A stretch of 64,000 nt of DNA, taken from NCBI GenBank assembly GCA_033063855.1, contig CP093829.1, positions 23,529,537-23,593,536 of the forward strand, in the 5' to 3' direction. Each line of letters opens with the position of its first letter. The stretch's first letter is position 1. A program made the translations under genes and the position numbers. Positions 10,339 to 21,755 of this stretch are shown piece after piece. The notes under the pieces were generated by a model, which worked only from the letters and a program-made list of their open reading frames with translations, ran no database searches and was not told the origin of the DNA. This stretch comes from Smittia aterrima (lineage: Eukaryota > Arthropoda > Insecta > Diptera > Chironomidae).

Positions 10339-13300
10339 ATGGGAAGATCTTGTTATGTTGAAGGATGCAGTTCACTCGAAGGTCAAGAAAAGGATGCAGG
10401 AGTCACCTTCCATCGCTTTCCACACAATTCAGTACAAATTGATAAATGGCTCAAAGGTAGCGCGTTGTTAAGTTTATTTCATAATTTCTCACTTTATTAC
10501 AATCACAATATTCTTTTAGCCTGTAAGATGCCGACTAACTTCAAACCGACGAAGAACACTTACGTTTGCTCGAGACATTTCAAGCGCGAAAACTTCTCAA
10601 CTCAATCGACTGGGAAAATTGTTTTGAAATCACTTACAGTTCCTTCAATGAATCTTCCTGCAAGCAAAAGTGCAACTGCTACTCCAAAGAACAGTTCACC
10701 AGCAACGTCTAAACCATCGACACCACCTCCGAGTGAAAAGGTCGAAGTCAAGACCGAAGTTAAAGAAGAAAAAGAAGAAATTTCATCGATTGTTGTGCAA
10801 GAAAATATTTCAAAACAAACAATTGAAGTCAAAAGCGAAGTTGCTGCAGCAGTTAGTCCGAGGAAGAGTGTTTCTGCTAAGAAGGAGGTTCCGAAGCGAA
10901 CCATCATCAAGTTACCAGTAAGCTCCAAAAAGTCATCAAAGAGATTGTCAGCAAAAATCGAGAAAACAAAGAAACCAGCAGAACTATCTCTGGCATCTCC
11001 TGAAAAAGTTAAAGTTTCTCCACCAACTGTAACTCCCAAGAAGAAAAATCAAGTAACGAGCTTCGTACCAGGATCATCAATTGAAGCACAAAACTTTGAT
11101 AGTAAGTGGATGCCGGTGAAGGTCATTGAAGTCGATATGACAGAGCAGGAAGTTCTTGTTCGTTCTTCTGAAAAGAGCAACAAGTCAAAGACTGGGTAAG
11201 TTAACAGCACTGCAGCTTCTGACAAGAATTAATCTATTTTGTTTTAGCATCAACGACGAATGGATTTCAATGGACTCACCACGTCTCCGGCCAGCACAAC
11301 CTGTAGTAGCATTTGAAGTTGGCGAACAAGTATTAGCGCGATGGAATGATTGTCGTAAATTTCCAGCAACGATCAAAAGAGTTCTTGACAATGGTAAGCG
11401 GAACTTTTCATTTCCAACAATTGAATATTAATTTGAGATAATTTTTAGATTCGTACGACGTTCTTTTTGACGATGGATATCCGAAAATCGTTCGCGGCAT
11501 TCACATTAACAAAATGAATGCAAAGAACATGCCAAAGACTCCAATTGTTGAGCCAACAACTCCAAACGTTCCAATCAATCCACTGCTGTTGAATCCGCCA
11601 AGTTTGATTCCAGATTACATTAAGGAAGGCGAATGGCCGAAGCCTCCAACAGAAGGCGAGTGGTGTTGTACATGGGTTGACGAGGTTCCAGTTGGTGAGG
11701 AAAGTTCCTTTGATGGTCCTCATGGAAAATTACCGAGCATCGTCGTAAAGGATTGGAGAGTTAAGGAAGGTTGGCAGAAACACATCTACTTGCGACAAAA
11801 TGGGAAATGGGATGTTTTATTCATCAGCCCGACAAACAGAAAGCTTAGATTCAAGAACGAGCTGAAGGCTTATCTTATTGAGATTGGCGAAACGTATGAC
11901 CCGGAAGTTTGGGACTTCAGTATGCACAAGAAACGATCAAAGCTTCTCGGACTCTGCATCACATCAGATCAATTCAAAAATCAATCTTTATCGCAATCAT
12001 TTGGACAAGAATCAGCGGATGGATCAATGTCGTTCAACAATCCATTTGCAGCGCTTGGTGCTTTGCCTTACGTTCAACCAAATTTAATTCTTCCACCTCC
12101 GCAACAAACGGAGATCAGAGTTGGATCATTAAAAGTTAAAGTCATCAACAACAATTATCAGTGCCCAGCGGAAACATGTGACAAGACGTTTCGTAAGGAG
12201 AATCACTTGCAACTTCACATTAAACATTATCACGAAGATCTATCAAAGCTCATGGGCGAATGCCTGAACATGGAAGATCTCGCTTATTTGCGCACGACAG
12301 TTGATGAACCTGAAGTGACACCAGCAAAGCCTCCAAGAAAGTCTCATGGACCCAAGCCACGACCACGAAATGAACTCAATGATTCGTTCCGAGAAGTTCA
12401 CATTAAGACAGAACCTTCTGACGCAAAATTCCTTGCCCAAAAGTCACCGATTTTAGAAGAAGCTTTGAAATCTCCAATCATAACAAGCTTATTGACAACT
12501 CCGAAAACAGAACGTGACATTGAAATTAAGAACGAATTCGCTGCTTCAGAATATTCAATGCAATCTTTCGATCCCGAGTCGTTGATTCCGCCTTATGCTG
12601 TTAGCAAATCAGGTCATGTTCGTTTGAATCCTGGAAAGAAGAGACTTCGCGCAAGATTCAACCCGAAACCAAAGCGAACTGGACCGAAGAAACGTCGTTT
12701 CGAGTCGTATCGTTCAGATTTAGACGACATGGCGTCATCAGTTCAAGGAATTATTCCCTATCACGAAGGTCCTTATTTCAAAAACCAAGCGACGAGCTAC
12801 GTTGACGACAACGGGGAAGTAATCAAGATCGTTCGAATGAAGAAGGAAGAGGTCATCAACTGCATTTGTGGATACGGAGAGGAAGACGGGTTGATGATCC
12901 AATGCGAGTTGTGTCTTTACTGGCAACACGGATTATGCCACAACATTCTAACGTCGAATCAAGTTCCAGAGAAATACGTTTGCACAATCTGTAAGAACCC
13001 TTACAGACAACGATCGTCTTTAAAATACATTCACGATCAAGATTGGTTGTTTGATGGTAAGCTCCCGATCGCTGACTATCACATTGAGAACCCGAATCAG
13101 CCAGGACGATTTGAAACTTTGAAGCAATGTCATACTCTCATCGGTAATCTTAAGGAGATGAAGCTGTTCATGAATAGTTTGGATGTGAAGATTAATATTG
13201 CTGAGAAGAGCGACCATCCAAAGCTTTACTTATGGGCAAAGAAATGGGAGCAGAGTCCTCCTCGCGTTGTTAATGGAGATGATTCGAAGGACGATGTTAA

Positions 13301-13665
13301 ACGAGACATTAATTTCGAGGAGAACGATGGCGACGTTAAAATGATGCCGATTATTCCAGAGCCGGAGTTAGCGATTGAACCAGTTAAGTGCCAACAGACA
13401 CTTCTCGACCACATTGAATACCAGCAGAAGTCAGTAAAGTCTCGTTTGGAAGTTATCGACGCAGAGATCGATGGTAAGTGCTTGAGTGAAATATTATTCG
13501 ACATTTCGTTAATAAAAAATCTTTGCAGCTCTTGAAGAATCAACTACAAACATGAGCAACGGAAAAACACTCATTGACGAATCTAAAATGAAACAAACCA
13601 TGTTCATGTTGATCAACGATCTGATGAAGATGAACGAGATCTCGTCGATTCATCGAAGTTATTAA
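10339..13665 (+). CDS. MBD-R2: MBD-R2 / PHF20 homologue (NSL complex)
   Basis: Five exons, 10339-10456, 10520-11195, 11248-11393, 11449-13473 and 13529-13665, give 1033 residues. Domains in order: THAP finger (1 to about 86; C5, C10, C-SR-H), a Lys/Ser/Pro-rich linker, a Tudor-like domain (about 280-345; FEVGEQVLARWNDCRKFPAT then VLFDDGYPKIV), an MBD-like domain (about 375-465; GEWCCTWVDEVP then VKEGWQKHIYLRQNGKWDVL), one C2H2 finger (about 551-575) and a PHD finger (about 783-830; CICGYGEEDGLMIQCELC). This arrangement is that of Drosophila MBD-R2, the counterpart of vertebrate PHF20, a subunit of the MOF-containing NSL complex that binds active promoters. The length is close to the fly protein. 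Its first exon is 118 nt and phase 1, exactly as in the THAP-ZAD gene upstream. Confidence 0.93.
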
Positions 13666-13697
13666 ATTTAAGTTTGAATGCGAGAAAATGTTGAAAT

Positions 13698-13713
13698 TTT
13701 ATTTTCCAATAAA
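13698..13713. terminator. Interlocked poly(A) signals of MBD-R2 and ATIC
   Basis: AATAAA on the + strand at 13708-13713 (MBD-R2) and AATAAA on the - strand (TTTATT on +, 13698-13703, for ATIC) lie within 16 bp. The two stop codons, at 13665 and 13827, are 161 bp apart. The transcripts should overlap at their 3' ends. Confidence 0.55.
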
Positions 13714-13826
13714 GAAATAATTATTATAAGACACGAAAGAATTAATTTGGAATTTTGATTGTCTTTCTTCATTTAGGAAAAGTAGAATTCGATACGAAAT
13801 ATTCGATATAAAAGTTTCAAAATCAT

Positions 13827-15714
13827 TTAATGATGGAATAGACGATATGGAGTATGAATCATAACGATTCCGTATTCGTTGCAGCCATCAGTAACATCTT
13901 GATCGTTAGTGCTGCCTCCGGGAGCTGCGATGAACGAAACTCCGCTCTAAAAAAAAGAGAAATGTTTAAATCAAACTTTAAAATCACCGATATTGAATCT
14001 TACCGCTTGTGCTCGATCGACGTTGTCACGGAATGGGAAGAAAGCATCGGAACCAAGACAGACGCCGGTTAATTTTCGAATCTAAATGATAAAACGGTTT
14101 CAAACAAATTTGCTTAAACTGATTTCAATATTCTCTTACCCATTCGCTCTTATCAGCATCAGTTAACGGCGCAGGAACCTTCTCAAATAACGCTTCAAAC
14201 TTATCCTTCGACATGTCTTGCCCAACAGTTCCATTCACGTAATTATCAATTGCATTTGAAATCTCAGCGCGTTTAACTCCTTTTTTGAAGTCAAGAGTGA
14301 CAACGCGTGGATGCTGTCGAAGCCACCAATTGTTTGCCTTATCTCCAGCCAATCGAGTGCAGTGAATTCTTGATTGTTGACCTGCTCCAATGCCAATCAC
14401 TTGACCATTCTTAGCGTAGCAAACTGAATTACTCTGAGTGTACTTCAAAGAGATGTGAGCAACAATCAAATCGCGAACAGCGTCTTGAGATAACGTCTTG
14501 TTACTTGAGACGATATTTTTAAATGTTTCTGGAGTGATAAGAGCATCATTTCTTTTCTGCTCTAAATGCAGTCCAAAAAGAGTTCGCGACTCCATATCGC
14601 TCGGAATGTATTCAGGATCCATTTGCAAAATGCAATAACTTCCGTTCTTCTTCTTGCTCAAGATAGCGAAAGCTTCTGGATGATAACTCGGAGCAATGAT
14701 TCCATCAGAGACTTCTCTCGAAATAATTTTCGCTGTGATCACATCGCATTCGTCTGAGAGAGCAATGAAGTCTCCGAATGAAGACATTCGATCGGCACCT
14801 CGAGCTCTTGCATATGCAGTTGCCAATTCAGTGAGAGAATCTTTCAAATCTTTGACCATGCAAAGATCCAATTCTTCGGACGATAATGGAACTCCAACTG
14901 CAGCACCAGCTGGTGAGACATGCTTGAAACTCGCAGCAGCTGGAAGTCCAAGATTCTTTTTCAGTTCTCTTACAAGCTGCCAAGCATTGAGAGCGTCGCA
15001 CAAGTTAATGAAACCTGGTGATCCATTTAAAACTGTCAAGGGAAGATTGCCGAGTGTTGTGTAGATTTGAGCTGGTTTCTGATGAGGATTCATTCCATAT
15101 CGAAGATTCAACTGACCCTTTCCATTCGAGAATTGTTTCCGGAAGTAATCGGAGATGACAGTGTCATATTGAGCGGTATGAGTGAAAGCTTTCAAAGCAA
15201 GAGCTTGTCTGGTTGCCTCTGTGGTGTCACCAAACTCTTTGATTTCCTTCAAGACTTTTGAGTAGTCTGACGGATCACACAGAATTGTAACTCTCGCATG
15301 ATTCTTTGCAGCAGCTCTCAACAATGTCACACCTCCAATATCAACATTTTCGACAGCATCAGCGATTGTCACGTTTGGCTTTGCAATGGTTTCAGAGAAA
15401 GGATAGAGATTGCAAACGACGATCTGGACGAACTCATATTTCTGACGTTTCATGTCAGCTACATCGCTCTCGATATCTCTGGCAAGGATTCCAGCATGCA
15501 CAGCAGGATGAAGAGTCTTGACACGTCCACCTAACATTTCAGGAGCTCCAGTGATGTCGGAAACATCAGCACAAGGTAAACCGGCATCTTTGATTGCTTT
15601 TGAAGTTCCGCCACTTGCCGTTAATTTCAATCCAAGATTGTGAAGTCCTTTCGCTAGATCAATGAGTCCTGTCTTATCACTAACGCTAAGAAGTGCAAGC
15701 TTTCCTGATGCCAT
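13827..15714 (-). CDS. ATIC: Bifunctional purine biosynthesis protein PurH (AICAR transformylase / IMP cyclohydrolase)
   Basis: Three minus-strand exons, 15714-14140, 14081-14004 and 13946-13827, give 590 residues, nearly the length of human ATIC (592). The N-terminal IMP cyclohydrolase domain shows ALLSVSDKTGLIDLAKGL, the TASGGTSKAI loop and GRVKTLHPAVHAGILARD. The C-terminal AICAR formyltransferase domain shows LRYGMNPHQKPAQIY, the catalytic FKHVSPAGAAVG (Lys-His pair) and SDAFFPFRDNVDRA. The protein catalyses the last two steps of de novo purine synthesis in the cytosol: formylation of AICAR by 10-formyl-THF and ring closure to IMP. A CAG acceptor directly precedes the ATG on the minus strand, so an upstream non-coding exon is likely. 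The gene is head to head with Prx4 and tail to tail with MBD-R2. Confidence 0.96.
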
Positions 15715-16430
15715 CTGTAATGTTAAAGATCAGAGGTGAGTTCACTTATTTTGATAACAACGCATGTGCTTTTGACGTTTTTATGTTCATCAACATCAAC
15801 AACAACTTCTTTGTTATCAGTTTATTTTTTGAGAACAACAAATTGCGAGGAGATCTCAATGAATTAATGAACTTCACTTCCTAACTTATCATCTTCTCCT
15901 CACCTTATTTAATTTGAAGATTAATTCGATAATTGAGGTTTTATCTGAACGATCAACTGACACGTTTAGAATTTAAGGCACAAATGATTCACTTCACTTT
16001 CCAAGTCTTTATTGCTCTTCAGTTCAATTGTGATTGGTTAAATTACTCTGCGATCAATGCTTTTATGCTTTTCGTTCACTCAACGCGCTAGGCAAATTCA
16101 ACAAGTTGAATTAATTAAGGCAAATTGAAAGCATGACCCCTCGAATTCTTGGTAACAAAGCTCTCTTTCTTAGAAAGCTCTGAATGTAAAGAAATTTTCT
16201 TCTTAAATTTAAAAAGTTTTTAAACAAAAAAAGTCGTAGTTAGCGCTTTGATTAGTTCTCGTAGTTGAAATTGGTAAAGAATTGTTCTCTTGGCCATATC
16301 AAGATCGAGTCATGTCTTGAAATCTCAATATTCATTTGTTGAGCTGGCAAAACTTGAAATCGCGAACCGGGAATTAATGTTTTCGCAACTAAAACTAATT
16401 TAATTACAGAAATATCCATCCACTGTCATC
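15715..16430. promoter_or_regulatory. Divergent promoter region between ATIC and Prx4
   Basis: This 716-bp gap separates two head-to-head genes. It holds no supported coding exon. An acceptor-like CAG abuts the ATIC start on the minus strand, and a TTACAG at 16404-16409 on the + strand lies 21 bp before the Prx4 start, so non-coding first exons of both genes probably lie here. No TATA element was recognised. Confidence 0.5.
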
Positions 16431-17284
16431 ATGTGGAAGCACTGCCGTCTTCTTGTGTTGGTAGTCTTCGCTGCTATTGAAATCAAAGCTCTCGATGAAG
16501 GAAGTTGCTTCGCAGCTCCAAAAGGTTCTTATCATCAAATCTTAACACAAACTGATAATAAATTTTCATTGATTTCTTTTTAGACGTCTACCCAACCGAC
16601 AAATCAACGCAAAGAGTTGAACATAATCTTCAGTACACAAAAGCTGTGATCTCGAAAGCGGCTCCGAATTTCGCGGGAACTGCTGTTGTTAATGGCGAAT
16701 TTAAAACTATTTCACTTCGAGACTATGTTGGGAAATATGTCGTTTTCTTCTTTTATCCTTTGGACTTCACATTTGTCTGCCCAACGGAGATCCTTGCTTT
16801 CTCTGATAGAATCGAAGAGTTTAAAAAAATCAACACCGAAGTCATCGCAGCATCAGTAGACTCTCACTTCACTCATCTTTCATGGATTAAAACAGAAAGA
16901 AAAGCTGGAGGATTGGGCAACATTAACATTCCATTGCTTAGCGATTTGACTCATAAGATTTCAAAGGATTACGGAGTTTACTTAGAAGACTTGGGTCACA
17001 CATTACGAGGTCTCTTCATTATTGATGACAAGCAAGTCCTTCGACAAATTACAATGAACGATTTGCCTGTCGGACGAAGTGTAGACGAAACGTTGAGGTC
17101 AGCATTTTGCTTTGTCATTCATTCATTCAAAATAATTAAAATTCTAATTATTCACAGACTTGTTCAAGCTTTCCAATATACAGACACGCACGGAGAAGTC
17201 TGCCCCGCTGGATGGAAGAAAGGAAGCCCCACAATCATTCCCAATCCTGAAGATGCCATTAAATATTTCAGCAAGAACAATTAA
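16431..17284 (+). CDS. Prx4: Peroxiredoxin 4, ER-type 2-Cys peroxiredoxin
   Basis: Three exons, 16431-16524, 16584-17097 and 17158-17284, give 244 residues. The first about 20 residues (MWKHCRLLVLVVFAAIEIKA) are a signal peptide, and a short extension with one Cys precedes the thioredoxin-fold core, as in the secretory-pathway class (Prx4, fly Jafrac2). The peroxidatic cysteine is in FYPLDFTFVCPTE and the resolving cysteine in HGEVCPAGW. Both features of eukaryotic overoxidation-sensitive 2-Cys enzymes are present: GGLG and a C-terminal YF (IKYFSKNN). The protein reduces hydrogen peroxide and can drive disulfide formation in the ER lumen. The first donor (G|GTTCTT) is weak but keeps the frame. 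mRpS28 follows 175 bp downstream on the same strand. Confidence 0.95.
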
Positions 17285-17459
17285 CAAGAGAAGACTTAAT
17301 GAACAACCAAAATTCATCACAATTTGTATTTTTTGTAACCGCCGCCGATAAAATTTGTTGTGCCGAAGTTGTCTGAGCGAATTGAAACTTTTGTTTTTCT
17401 CTTGAAAATTCACATTTTCCGGCGTAAAATCTTTAATTTTCAAGTAAATACTCTCGAAA

Positions 17460-18061
17460 ATGCTTCGTAATTGTGCAAGGACTGTTCACACTCTGACGCT
17501 CCGTCGGACAGTGTTGAATGCAAGTGTTGTTAGTCGCGGATTCTGTGACAAAACAGAGAAAAATGAAAATGAGGTTCCAGAAGTTCCAGCAACCAAATTA
17601 AGTGGATTCGCAAAAGCATACGAAAGTCACTCAGCGCCACGAATTATCGAAGAAGAAGATAAACTTCCTGACCTGCCTTTCGCAACTCTTCTTAGGAACT
17701 CAAAACTTGTTGACGTAAGTGAGATTTTTCTTTAATTAATGAAACGAGAATTAAAATTCTTTTCTTTTGGTTTCAGCTTGGAGATCCACAGAACAAAGTT
17801 GTTGTAGGAAAAATCTTCCACATCGTCGATGATGACTTATACATCGACTTTGGTTGGAAGTTCCATTGCGTTTGCACACGTCCAGCAAAGAACGGCTCGT
17901 CCTACGTTCGAGGAGCTCGAGTTAAGCTAAGAATCAAGGATCTTGAATTATCAACAAAGTTCCTCGGATCAAGTAAAGATTTAACAATTCTCGAAGCTGA
18001 TTGTCATCTCATTGGAATTGTTTCTTCACCAATTGCACCACAAAGACGAGTTGTTCAATAG
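17460..18061 (+). CDS. mRpS28: Mitochondrial small ribosomal subunit protein mS28/bS1m (MRPS28)
   Basis: Two exons, 17460-17714 and 17777-18061, join in phase 0 to give 179 residues. The Arg-rich, acid-poor N-terminus (MLRNCARTVHTLTLRRTVLN) is a mitochondrial targeting sequence. The conserved core is FATLLRNSKLVDLGDPQNKV, VVGKIFHIVDDDLYIDFGWK and FHCVCTRP, an S1-like OB fold diagnostic of MRPS28. It acts in the small subunit of the mitochondrial ribosome. The intron sits exactly between KLVD and LGDP. It lies between Prx4 and glutaminase, all on the + strand, with no evidence that they are co-transcribed. Confidence 0.92.
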
Positions 18062-18328
18062 AAATCATAAAAAGAATCGATAGAAATACAGAATTGAGTA
18101 ATGAAAGCTTCAGAGGTTTACAATTTTTTGTTTACAGATTTTACGGAGAGAAAAAATCATTCGCTCTCAATTTTCCACATGTTTTCACTCTCATTTTTCT
18201 CAGTAAGCTTCGAAAGAAAATCCTTCGAGCGGATCGATAAATATCTCACATAGAAAACTGTCAGAAATTCTTCTTTTAGTTTTTAATAGAACATCGAGTC
18301 AATTAGAAGTAGAAATAATTTGTTAGCA

Positions 18329-21300
18329 ATGAACTTAAATAAGTTTACAAATTTCGGACGAAATCTTTTGAACGCAACAAATTGGAACTCGCGAATTTCA
18401 TCATTTTTCGTGAAATCTCCTTCCACAAAGTCAAATTCACAAAGTTCTCAGGATGTTCGACAGCAGATTCGATTGGTAATCATTAATCTCATTCATTCAT
18501 TTCTTTATTTAAATGAAACTTTCAATTTTCAGTTGTCAAGCGAGACTCAATCAGATTCTTTCATGTCTTCGTTAAAAAACTTTTCAAGGCGAGTAAAATT
18601 TTACGATAGATCCGAGCCTGACGTGTGAGTAACCAATTTCTGTACTAAAACCATTTTATTGATGTCAACAAAAACAACTTTCATTGTAAGAAGAGGCTCG
18701 TCATCAACCTTAAAACGCGACGACATGAAGATCGTATGATAATCATTTTGTTTGCTTGCTTCTTGACGCCCCTCACATTAACGTCTGTAAAGCTAGAAAT
18801 TCAGGAAATGTGCTCGAAGAAAAAGAAACTTTCAGATTCCTCATTTAAAAAACTTTTAGAAGTTTCTTTTGACTCATCTAAGAAGTGAATTAAAATTAAT
18901 CAAACCGCGTGCGGGACCTGATATTCATGAAAACCTCTTTGCGCTTAAGCTTTCATATGATTTTAGTTTGCCTTTCTAATTTGCGTGTTCAAAAATTATC
19001 ATCTAGCGACAACAAGATGGTAAACATACCCAACAACGGATTCTCGTCTATAAATAGCGCCTGGCGTTGAAAACGTTTTTGCACAACCGAAACGATTTTC
19101 TTGCTGATCGGATCAGTTAAAATTTTAAAGAGTGAACAGTTTTGAGAGGAAAAATCTTTGTTATCTTGAAGTTTATTATCTTAAGATAATCAGAATGCCT
19201 GAGAATGGAAATGAAAACATTTCTGAAGTTCAAAAGGAACATTTCGTCAAGCTGTTGGCTAAATTTATGAGGTAACGAGACTGAAGTGTTTGTGATTGAC
19301 TTTGACATTTTTATTTAAATTGTCGAGATAATGGTGGCGGTTCATTCTTGAAAACAAACTTGATGACGAGTCGATACTTATCGTCAGAGATAGAGAGCAT
19401 GTGTTCAAACCTCATGATTGCTATCAAACAAACTAAATCAAACACATTTTCTATTCTTACACTTAACACTCAATTAACACAAATCAGAACAGTCCAACAC
19501 CGGAATTATTGCGAGTATGTGTCTCTCGTTAGCATCCTCCGTCATGTGTTGTGCAATGTTTAATCTTTTTTATCGTGATTTTCTTCCTTTTGCATTAGTC
19601 AACGTGAAGTTGATCAGAAAAATGTCGAAGACGTTTTATTTGAAATGTTTCGAAATGAAACGACAGGACTTCTGCCGATGGGGAAGTTTCTGGCTGCACT
19701 TCGAACGACAGGAATCAGACGAACCGATCCAAGGATCAGTGAGATGATGGAGAATCTTCGGAAAGTTCATAAGACGAATAATTATGAAGGAGGCTCACCT
19801 GAAACTCAAAATCTTAATCATGAGACCTTCAAAGCGTAAGCAGCGAATAAATGTTTCGCACATTTTTATTTAACGCTTTCACACTTTCAGGGTAATTGAA
19901 CCAAACATCGTTTTGATCGCGCGAGCTTTCCGTCATCAATTTGTTGTTCCCGACTTTCTCGGTTTCACCAAAGACATCGAAGAGATTTATTGGAAATGCA
20001 AAAGCAACACAGACGGAAAAGTCGCGTCTTACATTCCACAACTCGCTCGAGTCAATCCTGATTACTGGGGAGTCGCAGTTTGCACGATCGATGGACAACG
20101 ATTTTCAATCGGAGATGTTCACGTTCCATTTACACTTCAGAGTTGCAGCAAACCTTTAACTTACGCAGTTGCACTTGAGCAGTTGACGCAAAATGTTGTT
20201 CATCAATACGTTGGTCAAGAGCCGAGTGGAAGGAATTTCAATGAACTTGTCTTGGATCACAACAGTGAGTTCTAATCTCAAATATTCAAACTTCAATTCT
20301 TAAACATTTTCTTTTAGAGCAACCGCACAATCCAATGATCAACGCTGGAGCAATTTTGGTTTGTTCTTTGTTGAAAACTCTTGTTAAGCCAAATCTTACT
20401 CTCGCTGAGAAGTTTGACTACACACAAGAGTGGTTCTCAAGAATGGCTGGACACGAGAACTTTGGATTCAACAATTCGGTTTTCCTATCTGAACGAGAAG
20501 CTGCTGATCGAAATTACGCTTTGGGCTTCTACATGCGAGAGCACAAAGTTTTCCCGGAAAAGACGAACTTGAGAGAATGTTTGGACTTCTACTTCCAGAT
20601 TTGTTCGATGGAGACTTGCGCTGACTCGATGAGTGTCGTTGCTGCGACTCTCGCTAACGGTGGAATTTGTCCAACGACTGAAGAAAAAGTCTTCAGACCT
20701 GACGTTGTTCGAGATGTTCTTTCTTTGATGCACAGTTGTGGAATGTACGACTACTCCGGACAATTTGCTTTCAAAGTTGGACTTCCAGCGAAGTCTGGAG
20801 TCTGTGGAGGAATCTTGCTTGTGATTCCGAACGTTGCTGGAATCTTCACTTGGTCGCCTCCACTTGATCCATGTGGCAACTCCGTCCGAGGCGTTCAATT
20901 CTGTCAAGAATTGCTTCAAGTCTTTAACTTCCATCGCTACGACAATCTCAAGCATGCAACGAACAAGAAGGATCCACGTCGTCACAGATACGAAACAAAA
21001 GGCTTGTCAATTGTTAACTTGCTTTTCTCAGCAGCTTCTGGTGATGTGACTGCTCTACGAAGACATAAACTTTCTGGAATGGACATAACATTGAGGTGAG
21101 TGCGCAAAACCTTTCTTGATTAGTTAGACAATGAAATTTTCTCTTTTTTCCAGCGATTACGATGGCCGAACAGCTCTTCATCTCTCAGCAGCTGAGGGAC
21201 ACATGGACTGCGTTCAGTTCTTGTTGGAACATTGCGGAGTTCCTCACAACACAAAAGATCGTTGGGGCAACACTCCATTCGACGAAGCTGAAACTTTCGG

Positions 21301-21563
21301 TCACGACAAAATCGCTGCATATCTTCAGACATTCGACGAGAAAGTCCAGGATGTGTCGAATAAAACAAATTGCCCTGACGTGTCACCACCGTTTATGCTT
21401 GGAAAGGATGTAAGATCAAATGATTAGAATGTTAGACTCAATGATACATTTTGATTCAATGCAGGATGACATCATCTCGACATCAGCTGACAGTCTCTAC
21501 GACAAATCTGAAACATCGAGTCCTCTGCCGCCTTCAAGCGAGAACGGAGACAAAATCTTTTAA
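18329..21563 (+). CDS. GLS: Glutaminase, kidney type (mitochondrial), with ankyrin repeats
   Basis: The long form uses exons 18329-18475, 18533-18624, 19599-19835, 19891-20264, 20318-21095, 21154-21409 and 21465-21563, giving 660 residues (human KGA 669). The first two exons encode a basic, Ser/Asn-rich mitochondrial presequence. The catalytic domain contains LQSCSKPLTYAVALEQ, with the Ser-x-x-Lys of the serine-dependent beta-lactamase fold, HNPMINAGAILVCSLL, GFNNSVFLSEREAADRN and GLPAKSGVCGGILLVIPN. An N-terminal helical region (LFEMFRNETTGLLPMGKFLA) precedes it. After the core come ankyrin repeats (YDGRTALHLSAAEGHMDCVQ) and a Ser-rich tail. The enzyme hydrolyses glutamine to glutamate and ammonia. 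All junction phases agree. A second first exon at 19195-19271 is described separately. Confidence 0.95.
19049..19056 (+). promoter_or_regulatory. TATA box of the internal GLS promoter
   Basis: TATAAATA at 19049-19056, inside the 974-bp intron between the second mitochondrial-presequence exon and exon 19599. It lies about 140 bp before the ATG at 19195, predicting transcription start near 19080. An arthropod initiator-like TCAGTT is at 19113-19118, too far from the TATA to be its partner, but it could be a second start. Confidence 0.5.
19195..19271 (+). CDS. GLS: Alternative first coding exon of GLS (short isoform)
   Basis: An ATG-started open exon (MPENGNENISEVQKEH, then FVKLLAKFMR) ends at a GTAACG donor in phase 2. 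This is the same phase as the end of the long-form exon at 18624, so both splice in frame to exon 19599. The resulting protein would be 606 residues and lack the Arg/Ser-rich presequence, so it may be non-mitochondrial or poorly imported. A TATA element sits upstream. Read from sequence; expression not tested. Confidence 0.6.
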
Positions 21564-21755
21564 AGTTCATAATAAGTTACTCATCGTCATTACTCGTTTA
21601 TCCATAATGCAATCGAAATGAAATGAAAGACAATAATTATTGTAGCTTGGTTGGATGTGAACGTTAATTTTATGTAGATAAGCAAACTAAAATAAAATTT
21701 AATTGTGAAATGAAAGTTTTATTGAACGAAAAGAAAAAGAGTTTAACGCGAATAA

